From Thermocaproicibacter sp036260805 (lineage in GTDB: Bacteria; Bacillota; Clostridia; Oscillospirales; Acutalibacteraceae), in NCBI GenBank assembly GCA_036260805.1, contig DATALZ010000014.1:1-64000 (forward strand): a stretch of DNA of 64,000 bases. The letters are read 5' to 3'. Made by a program: the position numbers and the translations under genes. Below, piece by piece: positions 59,444 to 64,000 of the stretch (the stretch's first letter is position 1; every line of letters begins with the position of its first letter). The notes under the pieces are model-generated. The model was given only the letters and a program-made list of their open reading frames with translations. It was not told where the DNA came from and made no database searches.

Positions 59444-60782
59444 CGGGCTTCAGCGCCTCGAGGGCCGCTGCTGCGGTCAATTCGGGAGAAAGGTCGGCGT
59501 TGAGCACCACGTCTGAAACGGCGCGGTAGGATTCAATCCGTTCACGGTATAGCGTTGCAATTGCGTCCTCACTGCCGGGCTGATGAAGCAGCGGGCGGGC
59601 AGTGTCGCCCTGCAGGCGCTGGCGGACTTTCTCAAGCGAAGCGTCCAGCATGATTACGATGCCGTTTGCCCTAAGGGCTGCGGCATTTTCTTTATTCAGA
59701 AGCGTTCCGCCGCCGGCGGCGATGACGAGCCCGCCGGTAAGGGAAAGCTCCCGCACAGCCTGTTTTTCCATCTCACGGAAAACAGGCTCGCCTTTTTTCG
59801 CGAAAATATCGGAAATTTTCATGCCTTCCTTCTGCTCAATGTACACGTCAAGGTCAAGAAAGTTCCGACCCATTTTTTCAGCAAGCAGACGGCCGCAAGT
59901 GGTTTTTCCGCTGCCCATAAAGCCGCAGAGCACAACGCTCCCGAATTTTTTCTTCATTTCAAAAGCGGTATCTTCACAAAGGCATTTCAGGTCGTTCTCC
60001 GCAAACCGTGAGCCAAGCCAGATTTCTTCTGCTGCGGCTGCCTGCCAGACCAGCATGCCGATGCCGCCAACAGCTTTTTTGCCGTACTTTTCCGCAAGAG
60101 ACAGCAGTTTCGTCTTATTGGGATTGTAGACCGCGTCGAAAACGCAGCCGGCGTTTTCAATCAGCTCTTCGGGTGCGGCGCAGGAATCGGTATTCGGATA
60201 CATGCCTGCGGGAGTAGCGTTGACAAGCAGATCCCATGTTCCCTGAAGTTCGGAAATCAGGCAATGGCCGATCTGTACGCCGGGAACCTTTCTGCGGACG
60301 TCTTCGCAAAGCTTTTGTGCCGTTTCAGCGCTGTGTTCCCTCGTTGCCACTGTGACGGTTCCGCCTGCATGCGCAAGCTCAAAAACAATTGCACGAGCCG
60401 CTCCGCCTGCGCCTAGGACGACGGTTTTACCACCGATTCCCGTTCCGGAAGCTTCCAATGCGCGGCGGAAACCTTCTCCGTCGGTTGTGTGGCCGGTAAG
60501 AATGCCGTTTTCATTTTTAACGGTATTTACAGAACCGAATTCAGCCGCTTTTTTATCGCAGCCGTCCAGGTAGGGAATAATATTCTGTTTGTGGGGAATG
60601 GTGATGTTAAACCCATTCAGCAGGCGAAGCTTTGAAATCGAGTCGGAGAGTGCTTCCGGCGGAAGATCCATTACCTGATAGTGCGCATTTGCACCGCAGA
60701 GCGCAAACAGGCGCGAATGAATGAACGGAGACATGGTATGACCGACCGGGTGGCCGATTAAGGCGAAATTTTTAAAATTCAC
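59436..60782 (-). CDS. aroE-aroK: Bifunctional shikimate dehydrogenase-shikimate kinase
   Basis: A fusion of two steps of the shikimate pathway. Residues 1-275 are shikimate dehydrogenase (FALIGHPVGHTMSPFIHSRL, NGFNITIPHKQ, VVLGAGGAARAIVFELAHAG). Residues 280-448 are shikimate kinase with Walker A GFMGSGKTTCGR near residue 290, DLDVYIEQKEGMKISDIFAK near residue 312 and the GGLVIAAGGG region near 355. It starts at GTG 60782, after GGGAGAG; an upstream TTG/ATG-led extension is rejected because it removes normal homology at the start. It is separate from the main aro operon. Confidence 0.94.
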   Translation of the reverse strand: MNFKNFALIGHPVGHTMSPFIHSRLFALCGANAHYQVMDLPPEALSDSISKLRLLNGFNITIPHKQNIIPYLDGCDKKAAEFGSVNTVKNENGILTGHTTDGEGFRRALEASGTGIGGKTVVLGAGGAARAIVFELAHAGGTVTVATREHSAETAQKLCEDVRRKVPGVQIGHCLISELQGTWDLLVNATPAGMYPNTDSCAAPEELIENAGCVFDAVYNPNKTKLLSLAEKYGKKAVGGIGMLVWQAAAAEEIWLGSRFAENDLKCLCEDTAFEMKKKFGSVVLCGFMGSGKTTCGRLLAEKMGRNFLDLDVYIEQKEGMKISDIFAKKGEPVFREMEKQAVRELSLTGGLVIAAGGGTLLNKENAAALRANGIVIMLDASLEKVRQRLQGDTARPLLHQPGSEDAIATLYRERIESYRAVSDVVLNADLSPELTAAAALEALKPVT

Positions 60783-60816
60783 GGCAATCTCTCCCAAAAA
60801 AGATTTCAAAAAAATA

Positions 60817-60930
60817 TTGACAAAGAGAAACTTTACTAATAATATGTGGATAGGCACTTGATTCCCTGAGAAACCGCAGGGAATTTTCCCTTTTGTGGTC
60901 ATTGTATCACGGGGCGGATTGCTTTGTCCA
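60817..60930. promoter_or_regulatory. Face-to-face promoters of acpP and aroE-aroK
   Basis: Plus strand: TTGACA (60817-60822), 17-bp spacer, TAATAT (60840-60845), reading to acpP. Minus strand: TGGACA (60930-60925), 18-bp spacer, TACAAT (60906-60901), reading to aroE-aroK. The predicted starts (about 60852 and 60894) point towards each other, so the two 5' leaders would overlap by about 40 nt. A hairpin (TTCCCTG.../CAGGGAA) lies in the overlap. Confidence 0.6.
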
Positions 60931-60985
60931 CATTGGGCAAATATTTTCGATGTGAGCAGACATCATATTCTTAAGGAGGATAAAC

Positions 60986-61213
60986 ATGGTTTTAGAAAAG
61001 GTTAAGGCGATACTGAGCGAGCAGTTTGATGCAGAGGAAGATACGATTACTCCAGAAACCAGCATTGCCGATGATCTTGGCGCGGATTCTTTGGATGTAG
61101 TAGACCTTTTGATGTCAATTGAGGATGAATTTGAGATCGAGGTTCCGGACGAAGAAGTTGAAAACCTGAAGACGGTTGGCGAACTGGTTAAGTACATCGA
61201 GAATCACGTTTGA
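60986..61213 (+). CDS. acpP: Acyl carrier protein
   Basis: Carries growing fatty acids on 4'-phosphopantetheine. The 75-residue acidic protein has the attachment site Ser35 in LGADSLDVVDLLMSIEDEF and the usual four-helix pattern, ending VGELVKYIENHV. TTAAGGAGG precedes the ATG. It has its own promoter; no other fatty acid gene is adjacent in the window. Confidence 0.97.
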   Translation: MVLEKVKAILSEQFDAEEDTITPETSIADDLGADSLDVVDLLMSIEDEFEIEVPDEEVENLKTVGELVKYIENHV

Positions 61214-61395
61214 CCTGAGCTTGCTGCTTTAATCCGCCGTGCAATGCATGGCGGATTTTTTTTCAGTTGCGTTGGCGGTGCAGTCTTGCAAAAATACAGG
61301 CCATTCTTTATAATAAAGAAGTACGTGTTTTCGGTTTAGCATATAAGAAATCTGGGAAAAGTATATGATTCAAAAATGAAGGGACGTTTAAGCCT

Positions 61396-62526
61396 TTGAA
61401 CCAATTCAGTTTTCTAATTCATGGATTCATGGGAATCACATGGCAGATGCTGGTCATGTGGGTGATTGGCGGCCTGCTGATCTGGCTTGCAGTGAAAAAG
61501 GATTTTGAACCTGCTCTGCTTCTGCCGATGGGGTTTGGAGCCATTCTGGTCAACCTGCCGTATACCGGCGTTCTGGGGGACAACGGTATTGTGCAGTGGC
61601 TGTACCAAAAGGGGATTTTTGCATCCGAAGCTATGCCTCTGCTGCTTTTTGTTGGCATTGGCGCCATGATCGATTTTGGGCCGCTGCTTTCGAATCCGCG
61701 GATGCTGCTGTTCGGCGGCGCGGCGCAGTTCGGTATTTTCTTTACAGTGCTGCTGGCGGTGCTGTTGGGCTTCCCGCTGAAAGACGCAATGTCCGCCGGG
61801 GTCATCGGCGCAGCGGACGGGCCGACTTCCATTCTGGTTTCGCAGACGCTGAAAAGCGGCTATATCGGCGCCATAACCGTTGCGGCATACTCTTACATGG
61901 CGCTTGTGCCGATTATTCAGCCGTTTGCCATTAAGCTGGTTACAACGAAAAAGGAACGCCGCATCCGCATGCCGTATTACCCGGAAACGGTCTCGAAAAC
62001 AACGAAGATTCTGTTCCCAATTCTTGTAACCCTGATTGCGGGATTGATTGCGCCGGATTCCATTGCGCTTGTTGGCTTTTTGATGTTCGGCAACCTGATC
62101 CGTGAGTGCGGGAAGCTGGAAGGCCTCTGCAAGACCGCGGAAGGCCCGCTTGCAAACCTGATTACGATTTTTCTTGGAATTACGATTGCGTTCCAGATGC
62201 AGGCTTCCAAATTCGTGCGTCTGGACACGCTGATGATTATGCTGCTTGGCCTTGTTGCGTTTGTTTTCGACAGCATCGGCGGCGTACTTTTTGCAAAGCT
62301 GCTGAACCTGTTCCTTCCGCATGACAAGAAAATCAACCCGATGGTTGGCGCGGCCGGTATTTCAGCTTTCCCGATGTCCGCAAGGGTCATTCAGAAAATG
62401 GGCCTGAAAGAGGACAACCAGAACCACCTGCTGATGCATGCCATAGGAGCAAACGTAGCCGGGCAGATCGGCTCAGTCGTAGCGGGCGGCATTATTCTGT
62501 CGCTTGCCAAGACTCTGATTCACTGA
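61396..62526 (+). CDS. Na+-transporting decarboxylase beta subunit
   Basis: The membrane subunit (OadB/GcdB/MmdB family) that couples decarboxylation of a carboxybiotin to sodium export. The 376-residue protein has about nine helices and the conserved VIGAADGPTSILVSQTLKSG motif near residue 140, whose Asp corresponds to the family's ion-binding aspartate. ITIAFQMQASKFVRLDTL near residue 255 is also conserved. The usual start has a TTG or ATG; I keep TTG at 61396 (TTGAACCAATTC). The alpha and biotin-carrier subunits are not in the window, so the substrate (oxaloacetate, methylmalonyl-CoA or glutaconyl-CoA) cannot be set. Confidence 0.92.
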   Translation: MNQFSFLIHGFMGITWQMLVMWVIGGLLIWLAVKKDFEPALLLPMGFGAILVNLPYTGVLGDNGIVQWLYQKGIFASEAMPLLLFVGIGAMIDFGPLLSNPRMLLFGGAAQFGIFFTVLLAVLLGFPLKDAMSAGVIGAADGPTSILVSQTLKSGYIGAITVAAYSYMALVPIIQPFAIKLVTTKKERRIRMPYYPETVSKTTKILFPILVTLIAGLIAPDSIALVGFLMFGNLIRECGKLEGLCKTAEGPLANLITIFLGITIAFQMQASKFVRLDTLMIMLLGLVAFVFDSIGGVLFAKLLNLFLPHDKKINPMVGAAGISAFPMSARVIQKMGLKEDNQNHLLMHAIGANVAGQIGSVVAGGIILSLAKTLIH

Positions 62527-62540
62527 GGAGGGGCTGAATC

Positions 62541-62732
62541 ATGTTAAACTGGATTTCTTTAGCGGCCTACCGCGGCCCGGTGGGGAACGTAAACAACAGC
62601 GACATCATGGCCGCGCTTCAGCTGATGGGCATGGGTATGCTCGGAATTTTTATTGTAATGCTGCTGATTTATCTTGTGGTTTATATTTTAAATAAAGTCA
62701 CCGGTAAGGAAAGCGACAAAGACGACGATTAG
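62541..62732 (+). CDS. OadG-like small subunit of the Na+ decarboxylase
   Basis: A 63-residue single-helix protein (MGMGMLGIFIVMLLIYLVVY at about residues 31-50) with a charged C terminus KESDKDDD, the usual shape of OadG/delta subunits that assemble the complex. It follows the beta subunit by 14 bp, with GAGGAGGGG ahead of the ATG, so the two are coexpressed. The usual order has this subunit first, so the arrangement is atypical. Confidence 0.72.
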   Translation: MLNWISLAAYRGPVGNVNNSDIMAALQLMGMGMLGIFIVMLLIYLVVYILNKVTGKESDKDDD

Positions 62733-62981
62733 TCAGACTGATGACAAAATCGCGCGACCGCAAAATTGTCTGACAATTTTGCTTCCTTTGTTGGCTGCAC
62801 TTGCAAATTTCGGTCACATACACTAGAGTATGCTCCCTCATTTGCGGCGTTTGCCGTCTCGACTCGCACGATTTGTCGCAGTCTGCAGATATGTATTTTA
62901 TTCAAATTTTCTTGTGCTTTTATTCTGCATAGTGAGGAAGAGTTTGAAAAATAGTTTTTCAAACAGGAAGGGCGGTTAAAA
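62733..62981 (+). other. Intergenic region before proS with palindromes
   Basis: No gene is evident. A palindrome GCAAAATTGTC-T-GACAATTTTGC (62760-62782) probably ends the oadB-oadG transcript. CATACACTAGAGTATG (about 62817-62832) is a second palindrome. GTTTGAAAAA-TAG-TTTTTCAAAC (62942-62964) lies directly before the proS ribosome site (AGGAAGGGCGG). I see no T-box motif here. Confidence 0.55.
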
Positions 62982-64000
62982 ATGGCAGATCAAAAGAAAA
63001 TGGTCGAAGCAATTACTCCTATGGAGCAGGACTTCGCCCAGTGGTATACCGATATTGTAAAGAAAGCGGAACTGATGGATTACACCAGCGTCCGCGGCTG
63101 CATGGTGATTGAACCGTACGGCTGGGCAATCTGGGAAAACATCCAGCATATTCTTGACACAAGGTTCAAGGAGCTGGGGCATGTGAATGTTTCCATGCCG
63201 GTATTTATTCCCGAAAGCCTGCTCAATAAGGAAAAAGACCATGTTCAGGGCTTTGCGCCGGAGGTTGCGTGGGTCACCATGGGCGGAAACGAGAAGCTGC
63301 AGGAACGCATGTGTGTGCGCCCGACTTCGGAAACGCTGTTCTGCGACCATTATGCACGCGTGATTCATTCTTACCGCGATCTGCCGAAGCTGTACAACCA
63401 GTGGTGCTCCGTTGTCCGCTGGGAAAAGACGACCCGCCCGTTCCTGCGTTCCGTAGAATTCCACTGGCAGGAAGGCCACACGATGCACGAAACGGCGCAG
63501 GAGGCAATTGCGGAAACCGAGCAGATGCTGAAGGTTTACGCGGAATTCTGCGAGAAGCAGCTTGCCATTCCGGTAATTAAGGGTCAGAAGACCGAGAGCG
63601 AAAAATTCGCCGGAGCGGAAGCTACTTACACCATTGAAGCCATGATGCACGACGGCAAGGCGCTGCAGTCCGGAACAAGCCATTATTTCGGCGACGGGTT
63701 TGCAAAAGCGTTTGATGTTACCTTCCAGGGAAGGGACAACTCCCTCTGCCATCCGTTCCAGACTTCCTGGGGCATGAGCACCCGCATTATCGGCGGTATC
63801 ATCATGACTCACGGCGACGATAACGGCCTTGTCCTTCCGCCTGCCGTGGCTCCAATTCAGGTCGTAATTGTTCCGGTTGCACAGCACAAGCCGGGCGTTC
63901 TGGAAAAAGCGAAGGAACTGGAGGCACAGCTGAAAAAACAGTTCCGCGTCAAGCTGGATGATTCCGACCAGACACCAGGCTGGAAGTTTGCACAGTATGA
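62982..64000 (+). CDS. proS: Prolyl-tRNA synthetase (partial, cut by window end)
   Basis: Charges tRNA-Pro. About 339 residues are present; the stop lies beyond the window. The frame starts MADQKKMVEAITPMEQDFAQ after AGGAAGGGCGG. Class II motifs are visible: motif 2 (NQWCSVVRWEKTTRPFLRSV, then EFHWQEGHTMHETAQEA near residue 165) and motif 3 (SWGMSTRIIGGIIMTHGDDN near residue 265), with LPPAVAPIQVVIVPV starting the anticodon-binding domain. It is the short, insertion-free (eukaryote/archaeon-like) ProRS type common in Firmicutes. Confidence 0.95.
   Translation, partial: MADQKKMVEAITPMEQDFAQWYTDIVKKAELMDYTSVRGCMVIEPYGWAIWENIQHILDTRFKELGHVNVSMPVFIPESLLNKEKDHVQGFAPEVAWVTMGGNEKLQERMCVRPTSETLFCDHYARVIHSYRDLPKLYNQWCSVVRWEKTTRPFLRSVEFHWQEGHTMHETAQEAIAETEQMLKVYAEFCEKQLAIPVIKGQKTESEKFAGAEATYTIEAMMHDGKALQSGTSHYFGDGFAKAFDVTFQGRDNSLCHPFQTSWGMSTRIIGGIIMTHGDDNGLVLPPAVAPIQVVIVPVAQHKPGVLEKAKELEAQLKKQFRVKLDDSDQTPGWKFAQY

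Noticed and set aside
62733..62981. T-box leader for proS
   Set aside because: No GGTGG-type T-box sequence and no specifier-like stem; only unrelated palindromes are present.

Overview
The window looks like a chromosome segment of a low-to-mid GC (roughly 50%) Gram-positive anaerobe of the class Clostridia. The Oscillospirales/Ruminococcaceae range is an inference from gene content: T-box leaders, a SpoVB-like flippase, a ferredoxin-like-domain type DAHP synthase, a Na+-pumping decarboxylase subunit, YitT and a DUF1385 (YqhQ-like) protein. It reads as core genome. I see no rRNA, tRNA, CRISPR, prophage or transposase gene. The ends carry motility genes (motA, motB) and a prolyl-tRNA synthetase cut by the window edge.

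Layout. (1) 0.2-1.9 kb: motA-motB on the minus strand, followed by a cluster of small hairpins. (2) 2.1-11 kb: an alpha-glucan module made of a LacI regulator, glycogen phosphorylase, a sugar ABC importer (binding protein and two permeases, no ATPase) and 4-alpha-glucanotransferase. The last of these appears to begin with an ATT codon. CG-centred TTCGAA-type sites recur at the regulator and importer promoters. (3) 11-16 kb: an M14 peptidoglycan peptidase, YitT, a DUF2087 regulator and an MFS exporter. (4) 16-22.4 kb: an FG-GAP lipoprotein, an OmpR-type response regulator and its histidine kinase (split by an SdpI-like gene flanked by two copies of a ~120-bp structured repeat), then DUF1385 and prmC. 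(5) 22.4-29 kb: recA-recX-rimO-pgsA, then a Cys T-box with cysE and cysS. (6) 29-36.4 kb: cstA and ilvBN-ilvA-ridA, divergent, each behind its own T-box with an apparent Ile specifier. (7) 36.4-50.6 kb: an accessory stretch of small zinc-ribbon and membrane proteins, MATE, TrmB, YbaK, an Nramp-like transporter, a CmpB-like membrane protein, a SpoVB-like flippase, two GNATs, prmA, a glycosyltransferase with a double-HTH TetR regulator, and orphans. It is rich in interspersed inverted repeats. (8) 50.6-60.9 kb: an aromatic amino acid operon (aroF-tyrA-aroB-aroA-aroC-pheA) preceded by a promoter, an aromatic-rich leader peptide and a terminator, plus a GGDEF protein and a fused aroE-aroK. (9) 61-64 kb: acpP, an oadB-like subunit with a small OadG-like partner, and proS.

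The regulatory DNA is the most interesting part. There are three T-boxes, one aromatic leader-peptide attenuator, a hairpin that would hide the Shine-Dalgarno of the Nramp-like gene, a near-ideal promoter with an operator-like palindrome before the glycosyltransferase/TetR pair, and several families of interspersed palindromic elements with compensatory changes between copies. All product names come from reading motifs and lengths; no database search was run.
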